In this document: in pieces, positions 57,301-64,000 of the stretch
Layout of the letters: each line of letters starts with the position of its first letter
Numbering within the stretch: the first letter of the stretch is position 1
Assembly: GCF_001640805.2 (NCBI RefSeq)
Contig: NC_066853.1
Coordinates: forward strand, 19,615,242-19,679,241
Direction: 5' to 3'
Length of the DNA: 64,000 bases
Source of the DNA: Lates calcarifer
Lineage: Eukaryota > Chordata > Actinopteri > Centropomidae
Notes under the pieces: model-generated
What the model saw: the letters and a program-made list of their open reading frames with translations, nothing else
Told to the model about the DNA's origin: nothing
Databases searched by the model: none
Position numbers and translations under genes: made by a program

Positions 57301-59654
57301 CCAGTTTCTAGGGTTATTTACTGTGATAGCTTACACACTGAAGTTCATCACCAGTTGATTAAAATTCCTTTATTTTAATTTTTAATTTTACAAGAGACCA
57401 GGCACCTGGTGGGCCATGGAGTTTTTTTTCTGCATCAATAACCCAATCAAAGGCAATCAAAGTCTCAGTTCACTTGCAAATGTCTTGTATGCATCGTACA
57501 ACCTGGAGCGTTAAAGTTTTATTTGGTATTAAGCTGTTTGCATGAACCTTTGACATCCTGCCACTGAGTATCCTCACTGTCATGAATAAACCATTCAGCA
57601 GGGTATTCCTCTCCACCTGTGGTACCCTGTCCACTGACAGAACAGTTTTCCTGCTAAAAAATAGGTAGGAAATAAGTTTGGCCTTTAGTTGCCCTGAGAA
57701 AGAGTGAATTCTTTTAAATACCCTGGTAAGACATGATGATCTGAATGCTAAGTGCTGCTCATTGTTTCTGTTCATATATACCCAATGTATAGAAACATGC
57801 AACTGAAATGGTGTGAGTAATTGTTTCAGATAATCCAGTACTTCATTATAACACGCCACGGTATACTCTTTTGAAAGTCACAGTGGCTGACCAAAGTGGC
57901 TCTAACCTGCGGGGATGCACCATGGGAGCAAATGAGGAAATCAAGCAAAATACAAGCAGTCCCCTCCTGTTTCTAACTGCTTTATTCTGTTGATGTCTGT
58001 GTCCAACAATGTTTCCATCATAATCAAAATCTAACTTGCCAGACTGGATCCTAGAGAAATTTTGTGAACTTTTTTTTTTGAATAACTTATTAGTCAATGG
58101 AGAGTTGACATTGATTGTCCAAAAAACACACACACAAAAAAAAACAATTTATGGTGACAGCATGCTTTGTTTTTCTAATTCCTCTACACTGCGGCTATGC
58201 CTTATTACAACTCAGTCGAGTGCTCTCACACTCAACAACAACTCAAAGTGGGCATATCGTGGTTTATGCCCATGTGGTATGGTATACACTGCACAAGGCC
58301 TGAACATTTCAGGCATGCAGTCGCATACACATACAGACAAAAAATGTGGAATTTTTTAAGCCTAATAAAATACACAAAACTGATTTTAATGTGAAAAAAA
58401 GGCTTGGTATCATGCCTTTAACCCCTGTCAATGTGTCCTCTCATAAGTGGACACAAGAGCAGCAAAAAGCAAAAACATGTACAGTGCATGTTCTGCATAG
58501 GAACAGTGATAAAGGCATGAAAAGAATCACGCTTTCTTTCAATAAAGGCTGACTGGATCATGCTGGGTTGAACTGTGAAAAACGTATTTATAATTACACT
58601 GAGTGATAGGTTGGTAAGTGCACTATACAACTCACTGCTGAGGCTTTCCTATTCCAAGCCAGCTATTTTCCATATTTATTAGGCCTATATTTCTGCTCTC
58701 TCCCCATTTCAGAGACACACTTCTGAAGTTAACAGACCAAACTACCATTCCTACAGGGAGACAGCAGAGCAGGAAGTCCACTTTAATCAGCATGTTGGAA
58801 TTTGAGATTGAAGCTGGAATTTGAGAGGACAATGACCCCACAGCACAGTGCTGGCATCCTCATCTAGACATTCATACAACCCTATTTCATGTAGTCATTA
58901 AAGACAGTCTATATGTCCTCTACTTCTGATGAGTGGCTTGGAAGCCCTTGAGAGTGAAAGCATCTTCCATTAATAGAGTTAAGTTAAAGCAAATGCCGGC
59001 CCTGCACTAATGATCTCCATATGTCTTGCTGTGGCCTTATGATTAGGTATTAGAGCAGGGTGAACCCATTCATATCTGAGAAGCAGCTCTGACTCTGGTC
59101 TTTTACTCCAGGCTCTGTTAGACAAGCCTGTGCACGCAGTGTAGCCAGGGAGGCAGACAAAAAGGAAAACAAATGTCCTGGATCTGAAACAACCTCCGAG
59201 TAATGAATTACGTATGGGATTTTTTTTTTTTTTTTTTGTATAGATTTAAAGCTTTGCACCAGCGATATAAATGTTTCCCAGTGGGAGACCACAGGCTTAT
59301 CCAGCTCCCGGTGGCTCGAGTTCAGAGAGGGACGGGACCGTTCAGACGCAAACACAAGAGACTTAAATAAGCTGCAGTGAACGCATCCTCTAATTACAAG
59401 TCGCCTGTGGGTTTCAGGTAGCTGCAGTTATAAAGAGATGGTTTCTGGACCCGTGGGAGTGGGGAATAGGGGGAAAAAAAGGCCGTGTTGGGCTACTTAC
59501 TCTTGAGCGCAGTGATGAGCATATTCCCATCCTTGATCAGCTCTTTGATGAATTTATTTGTCCGCTCCAGCTCTATTTCATGGCATTTGAGACGCTCTCT
59601 GAAATCCGGACTGTCCAGAAAAGAGTCGCTGAACTCCAAAGTGGGGAGTCCCAT
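5035..59654 (-). CDS. arhgap42: Rho GTPase-activating protein 42 (GRAF3), complete, 24 coding exons, one apparent frameshift
   Basis: The product is a cytoplasmic GTPase-activating protein that switches off RhoA. In mammals it limits contractility of vascular smooth muscle and affects blood pressure. The start is the ATG at 59654-59652 ([12 protein letters not shown], as in human) and the stop is TAA at 5037-5035. The exons give 879 residues if one extra base in exon 19 is ignored, close to the 874 I recall for human. The order is BAR domain (about 1-235), PH (about 265-372), RhoGAP (about 385-570), Ser/Pro-rich linker (571-823) and SH3 (about 824-879). The catalytic arginine finger is Arg417 in GLYRIGG; Lys458 (SGLKNYLR) and Asn531 ([11 protein letters not shown]) are also kept. 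Tyr376, a regulatory phosphorylation site in mammalian GRAF3, is present. ARHGAP26 and ARHGAP10 are relatives, but exon-by-exon identity and synteny with pgr favour ARHGAP42. Read literally, exon 19 leads to a stop after about 621 residues. Confidence 0.96.
5124..5992 (-). other. arhgap42: arhgap42 intron 23
   Basis: This is 869 bp with donor gtgagc and acceptor gtcctgtag. No repeat or gene is seen beyond short T-runs. Confidence 0.85.
5993..6072 (-). CDS. arhgap42: arhgap42 exon 23: start of SH3 domain
   Basis: Encodes residues 824-850, [18 protein letters not shown] and on to [12 protein letters not shown] is the ALYDY-type first strand of the SH3 fold. It starts after ttcgtag with one base completing a split Arg codon. 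Confidence 0.95.
6179..6241 (-). CDS. arhgap42: arhgap42 exon 22: linker before SH3
   Basis: This 63-nt exon (residues 803-823) encodes [20 protein letters not shown]. Human has the matching VAAKAQLFENVGSPKPVSSG. It lies between tattgcag and gtactg and joins exons 21 and 23 in phase. Confidence 0.9.
6242..7434 (-). other. arhgap42: arhgap42 intron 21
   Basis: This is a 1.2-kb intron holding a (CA)n microsatellite (6988-7026) followed by AT-rich ATACATAT-type sequence to about 7090, and a short (GA)n run near 6768-6783. No gene is seen. Confidence 0.85.
6988..7026. repeat. (CA)n microsatellite
   Basis: An uninterrupted AC/CA dinucleotide run of about 39 bases in intron 21. Confidence 0.98.
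7435..7591 (-). CDS. arhgap42: arhgap42 exon 21: Ser/Pro-rich linker
   Basis: Encodes residues 751-802, including [20 protein letters not shown] and [10 protein letters not shown], which line up with human ARHGAP42. The donor is taken as the GT at 7434-7433 (gtaatg) because it keeps phase with exon 22; another GT two bases earlier would break the frame. Confidence 0.9.
7592..7939 (-). other. arhgap42: arhgap42 intron 20
   Basis: This is 348 bp, GT-AG (donor gtagga, acceptor cttaag). Nothing else is seen. Confidence 0.85.
7940..8329 (-). CDS. arhgap42: arhgap42 exon 20: long Ser-rich linker
   Basis: This is the largest coding exon, 390 nt, residues 621-750. It encodes [36 protein letters not shown] and [12 protein letters not shown]. 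It is low-complexity and Ser-rich, as in human. It begins in the phase that requires the shifted frame of exon 19. Confidence 0.93.
8603..8754 (-). CDS. arhgap42: arhgap42 exon 19, with an apparent +1 frameshift
   Basis: The exon starts [16 protein letters not shown] and runs to [10 protein letters not shown] in the frame set by exon 18. The conserved continuation [20 protein letters not shown] lies in the next frame. The exon is 152 nt where 151 are needed for phase. The extra base lies within about 8661-8668 (a G at 8664 on the minus strand is the simplest choice). Without correction, reading gives DRAQEAPQ, runs to the exon end and stops at the exon 19/20 junction. Confidence 0.9.
8755..9087 (-). 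other. arhgap42: arhgap42 intron 18
   Basis: This is 333 bp with donor gtgggt and acceptor ggacctccag. Nothing else is seen. Confidence 0.85.
9088..9247 (-). CDS. arhgap42: arhgap42 exon 18: end of RhoGAP domain
   Basis: Encodes residues 517-570, with [19 protein letters not shown] and [18 protein letters not shown]. Asn531 in [11 protein letters not shown] is the conserved RhoGAP asparagine near the GTPase switch regions. Confidence 0.95.
9499..9604 (-). CDS. arhgap42: arhgap42 exon 17: RhoGAP domain
   Basis: Encodes residues 482-516, [20 protein letters not shown] to LLIKHLV, matching human ARHGAP42. The donor is gtatgt. Confidence 0.95.
9605..10200 (-). other. arhgap42: arhgap42 intron 16
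   Basis: This is a 596-bp intron with donor gtaagt and acceptor cttttctcag. No repeat or gene is seen. Confidence 0.85.
10201..10259 (-). CDS. arhgap42: arhgap42 exon 16: RhoGAP domain
   Basis: This 59-nt exon (residues 462-481) encodes [20 protein letters not shown]. The EPL motif is typical of RhoGAP domains. The acceptor is ttattcaccag. Confidence 0.95.
10455..10539 (-). CDS. arhgap42: arhgap42 exon 15: RhoGAP domain
   Basis: Encodes residues 434-461, [20 protein letters not shown] and TSGLKNYL. Lys458 is the conserved RhoGAP lysine. The donor is gtcagc. Confidence 0.94.
10540..11241 (-). other. arhgap42: arhgap42 intron 14
   Basis: This is a 702-bp intron with a T-run on the plus strand at 11197-11214 close to the donor, an A-run in the transcript. 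Nothing else is seen. Confidence 0.85.
11242..11316 (-). CDS. arhgap42: arhgap42 exon 14: RhoGAP arginine finger
   Basis: Encodes residues 409-433, [20 protein letters not shown] then MTTVF. Arg417 in GLYRIGG is the catalytic arginine finger that speeds GTP hydrolysis by RhoA. Confidence 0.95.
11505..11567 (-). CDS. arhgap42: arhgap42 exon 13: start of RhoGAP domain
   Basis: Encodes residues 388-408, [20 protein letters not shown] and R; human has [14 protein letters not shown]. The donor is gtgagg and phase is kept. Confidence 0.94.
11873..11912 (-). CDS. arhgap42: arhgap42 exon 12: short exon with the regulatory tyrosine
   Basis: This 40-nt exon (residues 375-387) encodes [13 protein letters not shown]. 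The tyrosine is residue 376, equal in number to the Src-family phosphorylation site described for mammalian GRAF3. The donor is gtaagt. Confidence 0.93.
11913..12218 (-). other. arhgap42: arhgap42 intron 11
   Basis: This is 306 bp with donor gtgagg and acceptor ttcctctag. Nothing else is seen. Confidence 0.85.
12219..12297 (-). CDS. arhgap42: arhgap42 exon 11: end of PH domain
   Basis: Encodes residues 348-374, [20 protein letters not shown] to DGKEP. Trp365 is the invariant tryptophan of the C-terminal PH helix. Confidence 0.95.
12298..14777 (-). other. arhgap42: arhgap42 intron 10
   Basis: This 2.5-kb intron holds several simple repeats: (CAAA)n near 12703-12730, (CTA)n at 13021-13039 and (AT)n at 13151-13174. 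The reading frame at 13287-13520 shows no homology I can recognise. Confidence 0.85.
13151..13174. repeat. (AT)n microsatellite
   Basis: Twenty-four bases of pure AT dinucleotide in intron 10. A (CTA)n run at 13021-13039 lies 110 bases away. Confidence 0.95.
14778..14887 (-). CDS. arhgap42: arhgap42 exon 10: PH domain
   Basis: Encodes residues 312-347, [20 protein letters not shown] then [16 protein letters not shown]. It is nearly identical to human. The donor is gtctgt, a weaker site that keeps the split Arg codon in phase. Confidence 0.94.
14888..15492 (-). other. arhgap42: arhgap42 intron 9
   Basis: This is a 605-bp intron with a short AAGCT-type tandem array at about 15464-15487, right at the donor side, and T-runs on the plus strand near 15300-15312. 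Nothing else is seen. Confidence 0.8.
15493..15593 (-). CDS. arhgap42: arhgap42 exon 9: PH domain
   Basis: Encodes residues 278-311, [20 protein letters not shown] then [14 protein letters not shown]. The [14 protein letters not shown] strand pair is conserved with human. Confidence 0.95.
15594..15963 (-). other. arhgap42: arhgap42 intron 8
   Basis: This is 370 bp with donor gtgagt and acceptor gctgtcctag. A C-run lies at 15759-15766. Nothing else is seen. Confidence 0.85.
15964..16093 (-). CDS. arhgap42: arhgap42 exon 8: BAR-PH junction
   Basis: Encodes residues 235-277, [20 protein letters not shown] then [20 protein letters not shown] and QEK. Trp266 ([10 protein letters not shown]) opens the PH domain. 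Confidence 0.95.
16094..16836 (-). other. arhgap42: arhgap42 intron 7
   Basis: This is a 743-bp intron. No repeat or gene is seen. Confidence 0.85.
16837..16941 (-). CDS. arhgap42: arhgap42 exon 7: BAR domain, last helix
   Basis: Encodes residues 200-234, [20 protein letters not shown] then [15 protein letters not shown]. It is near identical to human. The donor is gtaagt. Confidence 0.95.
16942..18354 (-). other. arhgap42: arhgap42 intron 6
   Basis: This is a 1.4-kb AT-rich intron. It carries a perfect CArG-type decamer at 17417-17426. No repeat or gene is seen. Confidence 0.85.
17417..17426. promoter_or_regulatory. CArG-type decamer in intron 6
   Basis: CCAAAAAAGG fits the serum response factor consensus CC(A/T)6GG. 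Mammalian ARHGAP42 is described as SRF-dependent in smooth muscle, but through first-intron elements, so this site may be chance. Confidence 0.2.
18355..18465 (-). CDS. arhgap42: arhgap42 exon 6: BAR domain
   Basis: Encodes residues 163-199, [20 protein letters not shown] then [17 protein letters not shown]. It is part of the long BAR helices. The acceptor is attcttag, the donor gtaaga. Confidence 0.95.
18710..18811 (-). CDS. arhgap42: arhgap42 exon 5: BAR domain, basic helix
   Basis: Encodes residues 129-162, [20 protein letters not shown] then [14 protein letters not shown]. It is Lys-rich, fitting membrane contact by the BAR domain. The acceptor is cctttttag. Confidence 0.95.
20359..20385. 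repeat. Poly(T)/poly(A) run
   Basis: Twenty-seven T on plus, so an A-run on the transcribed strand. It could be the tail of an old retroposon, but no target-site duplication or SINE body is recognisable. Confidence 0.9.
20478..20520 (-). repeat. C-rich tract, G-rich on the transcribed strand
   Basis: On the minus strand it reads as five runs of four or more G separated by 1 to 9 bases, so it may form a G-quadruplex in the pre-mRNA. A G-rich tract on plus follows at about 20588-20604. Confidence 0.6.
24244..24321. repeat. (CA)n microsatellite, longest in the window
   Basis: About 78 bases of CA dinucleotide with one interruption (caaaca) near 24273. It reads as (GT)n in the arhgap42 transcript. 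Confidence 0.98.
25921..26030. repeat. Imperfect inverted repeat, possible MITE remnant
   Basis: gtaatctgattac at 25951-25963 is matched in inverse by gtaatcagattat at 26005-26017 (12 of 13). The outer copies of aatgcatt at 25924-25931 and 26019-26026 extend the symmetry. Short TA-rich elements with TAATCTGATTA arms occur among hAT-type miniature elements in fish; assignment here is a guess. Confidence 0.35.
26486..26557 (-). CDS. arhgap42: arhgap42 exon 4: BAR domain
   Basis: Encodes residues 105-128, [20 protein letters not shown] then GAAK, as in human. The donor is gtaaga, the acceptor tccttcatttcag. Confidence 0.95.
28838..28860. repeat. 7-bp tandem array
   Basis: Three tandem copies of accatat, bounded on both sides by agtattac (28832-28839 and 28861-28868). 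Confidence 0.8.
30352..30401. repeat. (CA)n microsatellite
   Basis: About 50 bases of CA dinucleotide in intron 3. Confidence 0.97.
31131..31160. repeat. 15-bp perfect tandem duplication
   Basis: Two exact copies of taagtttagtgttga, side by side. Confidence 0.9.
31679..31718. repeat. (GT)n imperfect microsatellite
   Basis: GT dinucleotides with gtga and gtat interruptions. Confidence 0.9.
33285..33319. repeat. (AT)n microsatellite
   Basis: Thirty-five bases of pure AT dinucleotide in intron 3. Confidence 0.97.
36901..36941. repeat. 21-bp tandem duplication
   Basis: The unit tagaggcatatgaagcctgt plus one base is repeated once. The copies differ only at the last base. Confidence 0.9.
39340..39588 (-). 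mobile_element. Interspersed repeat of a type common in teleosts, internally deleted
   Basis: On plus it starts atccatccatccat, goes on to accacttatctgtaaggg, then ggctggaccctattccagc, gtacaccctggacagatcacc and catgtctttggactg, and ends ccactgcactactatgctgcc. These blocks match a widespread fish repeat whose sense strand runs the other way and ends in (ATGG)n, so it is inserted on the minus strand. The part expected between ggaagccagag and caccactgcac, which in full copies includes a tRNA-like B box, is missing. I do not give a family name. Confidence 0.75.
39759..39774. repeat. Poly(C) run
   Basis: Sixteen C followed by an A-rich stretch to about 39801. Confidence 0.95.
41695..41756 (-). 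CDS. arhgap42: arhgap42 exon 3: BAR domain
   Basis: This 62-nt exon (residues 84-104) encodes [20 protein letters not shown] and L; human has AQSLKEFARLL. The acceptor is gtttttcag, the donor gtaaga. Confidence 0.94.
41757..44662 (-). other. arhgap42: arhgap42 intron 2
   Basis: This is a 2.9-kb intron. It has no microsatellite, but two higher-complexity stretches (42360-42690 and 43760-44215) resemble conserved non-coding sequence. No gene is seen. Confidence 0.85.
44663..44758 (-). CDS. arhgap42: arhgap42 exon 2: BAR domain
   Basis: Encodes residues 52-83, [20 protein letters not shown] then [26 protein letters not shown] is identical to human. The donor is gtaagt. Confidence 0.95.
45845..45860 (+). 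promoter_or_regulatory. ACTACA..CCCAT motif, ZNF143-like
   Basis: actacagtacccatca resembles the ZNF143/SBS-type consensus (ACTACA, three variable bases, CCCA). It is a single weak match. Confidence 0.2.
48995..49147. promoter_or_regulatory. Cluster of ZNF143-like motifs inside an inverted repeat
   Basis: ACTACAGCTCCCATTA (48995-49010) and ACTACACTACCCACAAG (49131-49147) lie on plus. A similar inverted copy, catgggaggtatggt, is at 49041-49055. cacttctgtgt (49022-49032) pairs exactly with acacagaagtg (49082-49092). This may be a control element or the relic of a small transposon. Confidence 0.3.
52230..52390. promoter_or_regulatory. CpG-rich patch in intron 1, possible alternative promoter
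   Basis: About eleven CpGs lie in 160 bases, in an intron that is otherwise CpG-poor. Just beyond it are donor-like sites on both strands: cag|gtaagg on plus at 52200/52201 and aagcag|gtggaa on minus at 52217/52216. It could start an alternative arhgap42 transcript or an antisense RNA. Neither can be shown from sequence alone. Confidence 0.3.
57096..57111 (+). promoter_or_regulatory. DR4-type nuclear receptor half-site pair
   Basis: AGGTCA, four bases TAAA, then GGGTCA. This is the spacing used by thyroid hormone, LXR and PXR/CAR receptors with RXR. A 16-bp match can arise by chance. Confidence 0.25.
59501..59654 (-). CDS. arhgap42: arhgap42 exon 1: start codon and first BAR helix
   Basis: Encodes residues 1-51, [20 protein letters not shown] then [20 protein letters not shown] and [11 protein letters not shown]. 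The start is chosen because [11 protein letters not shown] is the known N terminus of the GRAF family. The donor is gtaagt. Confidence 0.95.
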
Positions 59655-59860
59655 TGTACCTCAACGACACAGTTGCCTTTCAAAGTCTGTAACTCGGCAT
59701 ATAAAACGTTTTTACTTATCATCACCCAGTCCCGATGTTAATACAGCCGTCTCCAAGTCACCCCCTCCTAAAAAAAAAAAAAAGAAAAAGAAAAAAGTTT
59801 TCCTGCTCTGCTGAAGTTCCTCACTTCCGCTTTGATTTTTTCCCCCGTTTTTTTCGGCAG
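59655..59860 (-). promoter_or_regulatory. arhgap42: arhgap42 5' leader and proximal promoter
   Basis: This is sequence just upstream of the ATG. A consensus ETS site, GCGGAAGTGA on minus, lies at 59821-59830, about 170 bases before the ATG. An A-run follows at 59769-59783. No TATA box is evident. The start of transcription cannot be placed. Confidence 0.4.
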
Positions 59861-62800
59861 CTACCCATCATAAAAAATAGTGGTCGTGTGACTCCTGCTG
59901 GTTAGTTTCGGATAGTTAATACCAGTTCTTGTAGACCAGGTCTCGGTCCATCTCTAACTGAAAAGGTCTATTCAGTGGACTGTATTTTCTACACTTCGTC
60001 ATCCTGCCTTGTTCTAAAGGTGCATTTCACATAAAACCTCGGAAATCAGAAGCTACATGTTCATCACCTTTAGTAGTTAATGTTTTTAGATGACAGCAGA
60101 CCAATGCAATAAAACTTATGCGTAGTTATGTGAGCTACTGTAGGCATAGTTCCAGTTTTACCCGCCACTTACACAATATTATACTTGAGAGTAGTCCTGA
60201 GTTAAAGCAGGGCTGGCTCAACAGTTTTGGCAGAATTTGACCTTCACCCCATTTCATTCTCCGTGGGTTTTAACCACAAATCACTGAAAAGAAAGAAAGA
60301 AGCTCTGTTTCCGTGCAAATACAGAAAATGTACAAAGCCGTGAAATAATATATCATAGCACATACTAATTTTCTGACAAAATACTGGCCTCGATGACCAC
60401 AGCCCTGTTTGCTTTTGTCCAAGTGTGCATTTCTTTGATGAATCTTTTTAATATTCTAAACCCTATTCTTGGCAGAATTGTGCGACAAATTTTGTTTCTG
60501 CTTTGGACCCAAACTGTTAGATGCTGGTTTTTTTTTTTGTTTGGTTTGGTTTTTTTTTCCCCACAAATTCACAAAAATATTTAGTTTGTTTAACAGACCA
60601 GTTTAAAATATAGTTTCACATTACTCAGTGCTCCAGTTTAACAACTTCATCTGAGGTTTTTGGTGAAATTCTGCCAGGGGGCTTATATTTTAAAGCTGTG
60701 AACTGTGCACTGTGTTATGGGTGACAATGCATCATACTGGAATTAGGAAGGATTTGAGGAGAGGGATCTAAATTAATACCTTGGTAAATGCAAGTAATTA
60801 AACAAGAGCCTAATTGGAGTCAGAGGAATTTGTCACATTCTCTCCGTGCAACAGGGAAGGGTAGTGATAATGATGTCACACTCCAAATGAGTATTTTGGT
60901 AGGCATGAGTCAGAGGCTCTGTCACCAGTGGCACTAAGTCTTTTGGATGACTCTTTCTGCTTATACTGCTTTACAGCATCAGGGGGCCGGGAAGAGGCTT
61001 TATCTTCGAGCAAAGTGTAAAAACAATCTCCATGGAGAGGCGAATGTTGCAGCCTTGGCTAGAACCAGCACACACAAATGAAAAAGCATTAATAATTTAA
61101 TGCTTCGCTATCAAGAGCAGACCGTAAGCTCTGTAAGTGGGGATAGGACTTTTGCTCAGCACCATTTGGAAGGGGGGCTTGTACCCTTCTTCTTTGATAA
61201 CTAACTAGCAACCTTTTCCTAATGAGATAGCAGATTTGACTGTAGGTAGCGGTGAGATAAATCATCTGAGACAGATAACCTTCCTGGGCAGCGTCACGCG
61301 ACTGCAGCTGAGTTGTTAGCGTGTGTTAACATCATATTCCAGCAATGGCCAATAGGCCTATGGTCAAACTGCATTTTCACTAAATTACCCTCTCTTTTTA
61401 TCACTTACTATACTCATGAACTATATGGAGGTGATTCCAGGATCCTTCATCTGATCAGGTAAAAATAATCTAAGCAGCATGCCAGGAATATTTTGCAAGA
61501 ACTTTGACAAGCACGCCATGCTTCACCCCAGGGGACCCCAATTACATTATGAAGCTGCCAAAGCAAAGGGGGGCTGAAAAGGTTGTTTCCTATGTGTCCT
61601 GTAACTGAAGGAGACAGGTCTACAACTTCAAAATTTTGATTTCAAACTTAGAAATATTGCATAAATAGAATGGGGATCCTGTGTCATATCTACAGGCCTG
61701 ATACCTGAACACTGTTTGGGAAATTCTCACTGAGAACTATACAAACAAAAGAAGAGTGCAATGGATAAACTGTACACTACAACAAAGAGGTTCTCAATTT
61801 AATGGCGTACTGGCTCTTGGGTCTGCCTGGATTATATGCATTTCCTGATGAAGTAACCCATCACCATGTTCTCTCAGCTTTTGCTGGTTAACGTTCCACC
61901 TCTGGTTGTTGTAGCTGTCTACAGGTCTGACACAATGGTATCCTATTTCTGACTGTGCAGCACACATAAAATGCCTCAGCTGTGGCAGGAGTGAGCTACA
62001 ATCAAACAGCTGCAAGGACACGGAACTGGAACGACGACTGGCCTCTGGCTGCACCTCAGGAATTAGCAACAGCGGCTGCATCTGTTTCCCTACACATATG
62101 CATTTACAGTGATGAAATCTCAAGTCTTAGTAATGAAACTGAATAGAAACCCAGAGTGATTCATTGGGAGGGCACACTGCTCATCATGGTCACCACTAAA
62201 ATCACATTAAACCTTGTGTCACATTAAACCATTAAAACTTGTGACAAAGCTGGCCTGAGAGCCCAGTTTGCCCAGGGATACAGGATTATTGCAGCCATAA
62301 TAATGCCCTCGTATGCATCACCCATTCAGTGGGATATGACCATGGGAAAAGCAATGGTTCAGTGAACAGGTAATTCTCCGAAAATAAGGCTAAATATGCA
62401 GCGCATTCCAGCTGTATGGTGCTTTCGCAAGAATTATGCAGAAAAGCAGTCTAAAATATTGCCTCAACAACACACCAGTAGAGACTTGTGGACGAGTGGT
62501 TAGCTGTATGAAGCATGGCTAATTGCAATCTAAAATAGCTGCCTGTAGAGTCTTTGAGGGAAATTTGGTTTAATTAAGATGATACTCAATAGAGAGCGGT
62601 GTCCCTGTACTCCTCTTTCATAAAGGCATTTGCACATTCATATTAGTCATGCAAACATAAGTCTACTGAGAGGCCGTGCACGTGTCTTTCTCTGTGACTG
62701 CACCTATGGAGACAGACGAAAAACCATAAAGAGACTGCACAGGAGCATGCACGCTCACACTCACAAAACAAACACATGCTCGAACCACACAGGCCCTAAC

Positions 62801-64000
62801 CCTTTGTTTTGCACACACTAAGTGAGTGAGACATCTTTCACGTATCGTACGTGTAGGGGGCCAGAAATTAGATACGAGACACACATCTTCCCACGTTCTC
62901 AGTCTTGTTCTCACTGCATTAAACAAGGTCTCTCTGGCCTTTCCAGATGGAGAATCATCAGCTCAAATGGAAAAGAAGGCTTGGGTTTCACAACAGATAT
63001 CAATAATCCATGCAGAATAAGCATCGATTAGCTCTGCAATGAGTTATGCACAAGTCAGGCAACTTCTGATTAGATTTCCTCTGATATCGCTGCATCACAC
63101 AGTGAGGCAAGTCAGTGCATGTTAGGAGATGTCTGGTCTCCTTGTGGTGAGAGAGGTGGGGGGTTGTTGGTTCCTAACATGCCCCTGTCAATTCCAGCTC
63201 TTGTGCCATCATTCTGCAGCAGCAGCCCTCAGGGGTGCAGTTTGTTACATCGACACACTGAGCAGAGAAATGTGATACATTAGTGGAGACCCTGTTGCTT
63301 CAAGTTAATTGCTGTGTGCACTCTGCAGTACTGAACTGGGTTATTGGGTGAAAGATGATGACTGTGAGATGGACTACGGAAAAAAAATAAGTTTCTGCTC
63401 AATGCACAGCTCTCAATTTTCCATCTGAACGTGCAGAAATGATAGAGTTTAAGATGTCACACTTGACATGTGTATTACTGGCTGGGATTTAGCTAACAGT
63501 TCTGACTATGCCAGAGGAAGACATTTCATATCACATCTAGTGTCAGCCACGGCTGCACAGTGCAGAGAAGCATCAGATATAAGTGAATTTAAGGCAATGT
63601 TGTAGTGTTAATTATGCATTCGAGACAAACAGATGCATCATAAAAAAACGACAGGATTAGATAACTAGACTTCTTGTGATGGCAATTACCTCTGAATAAT
63701 ATGAGCCGTTTTCCCCAATTAACAATTGACACTGCCATGCATACTCTTCATTTAAATCAGGTATTAAGGTAATTGCACAATTTCCGGGTGGCACTCAGCT
63801 TAGTTCCAGAGGAGAGCTTTTGAGAACAAGACCTGTCACTGTTTTTCCCAGCTCATGATTAATGACCCTAATTTAGAAGGTTTTTTTAATCCAATCATGC
63901 TCTGACATTTCCTATCAGATGAGTCCTTCCTCATTCTTTCTGTTGTTTACCTCCTGACAGTGCAATCTGCCAAAGTGGTGAGTGCCGGGCTCTCATTTAT
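59861..64000. other. Intergenic region upstream of arhgap42
   Basis: No exon, RNA gene or transposon is recognised in 4.1 kb. In human the next gene on this side is CNTN5, but no contactin exon is seen here. Higher-complexity stretches at 60690-61330 and 62600-63800, with TAAT cores, an AP-1 site (60906-60912) and paired ACGTG motifs (62679-62853), could be control elements. The reading frame at 61794-62123 (minus) has no homology I know. Confidence 0.6.

Larger units (their letters stand above)
44759..59500 (-). other. arhgap42: arhgap42 intron 1
   Basis: This is a 14.7-kb first intron. It holds a CpG-rich patch (52230-52390), a cluster of ACTACA-type motifs (48995-49147, and one at 45845), a DR4 hormone-response-like element (57096-57111), and T/A runs (48013-48029, 59220-59237). 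In mammals the first intron of ARHGAP42 carries smooth-muscle control elements; I cannot match these directly. Reading frames at 50504-50905 and 53090-53500 show no homology. Confidence 0.85.

Noticed and set aside
58491..58508. Inverted TGTTC/GAACA pair resembling a progesterone/glucocorticoid response element
   Set aside because: The spacer is 7 bases, not the 3 required.
61794..62123. 109-codon reading frame on minus, upstream of arhgap42
   Set aside because: It has no domain, no homology I recognise, no splice context and ordinary non-coding composition; a frame of this length is expected by chance.

Overview
This is a stretch of vertebrate nuclear DNA, almost certainly from a ray-finned (teleost) fish. 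It has spliced genes with GT-AG introns, abundant (CA)n microsatellites, few CpGs and one copy of an interspersed repeat common in fish genomes. No species can be named from the sequence. Two protein-coding genes are present and lie tail to tail.

Positions 1-2900, plus strand: the 3' half of the nuclear progesterone receptor gene (pgr). It covers the second zinc finger of the DNA-binding domain, the hinge and the whole ligand-binding domain, in six exons. The N-terminal domain and first zinc finger lie before position 1.

Positions about 3680-59850, minus strand: the complete gene for the Rho GTPase-activating protein Arhgap42 (GRAF3). I could join 24 coding exons from the ATG at 59654 to the stop at 5035. 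All exons are in phase except exon 19, which carries one extra base near 8664. Ignoring that base, the product is 879 residues with BAR, PH, RhoGAP, Ser/Pro-rich and SH3 regions in order. Introns 1, 3 and 4 are long (about 14.7, 15.1 and 7.7 kb) and make up most of the window.

Positions 59655-64000: the 5' leader, promoter region and upstream intergenic DNA of arhgap42. No further gene is recognised there.

The pair is in the same convergent order as human ARHGAP42-PGR, so this is conserved synteny. The two products do not act in one pathway: one is a steroid-activated transcription factor, the other a cytoplasmic RhoA regulator of the actin cytoskeleton. The points most worth a second look are the frameshift in arhgap42 exon 19, a cysteine in the progesterone receptor pocket at the site known to decide RU486 sensitivity, a CpG-rich patch inside intron 1, and a few clusters of motif-like non-coding sequence. 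I found no new multi-gene system, CRISPR array, tRNA or rRNA.
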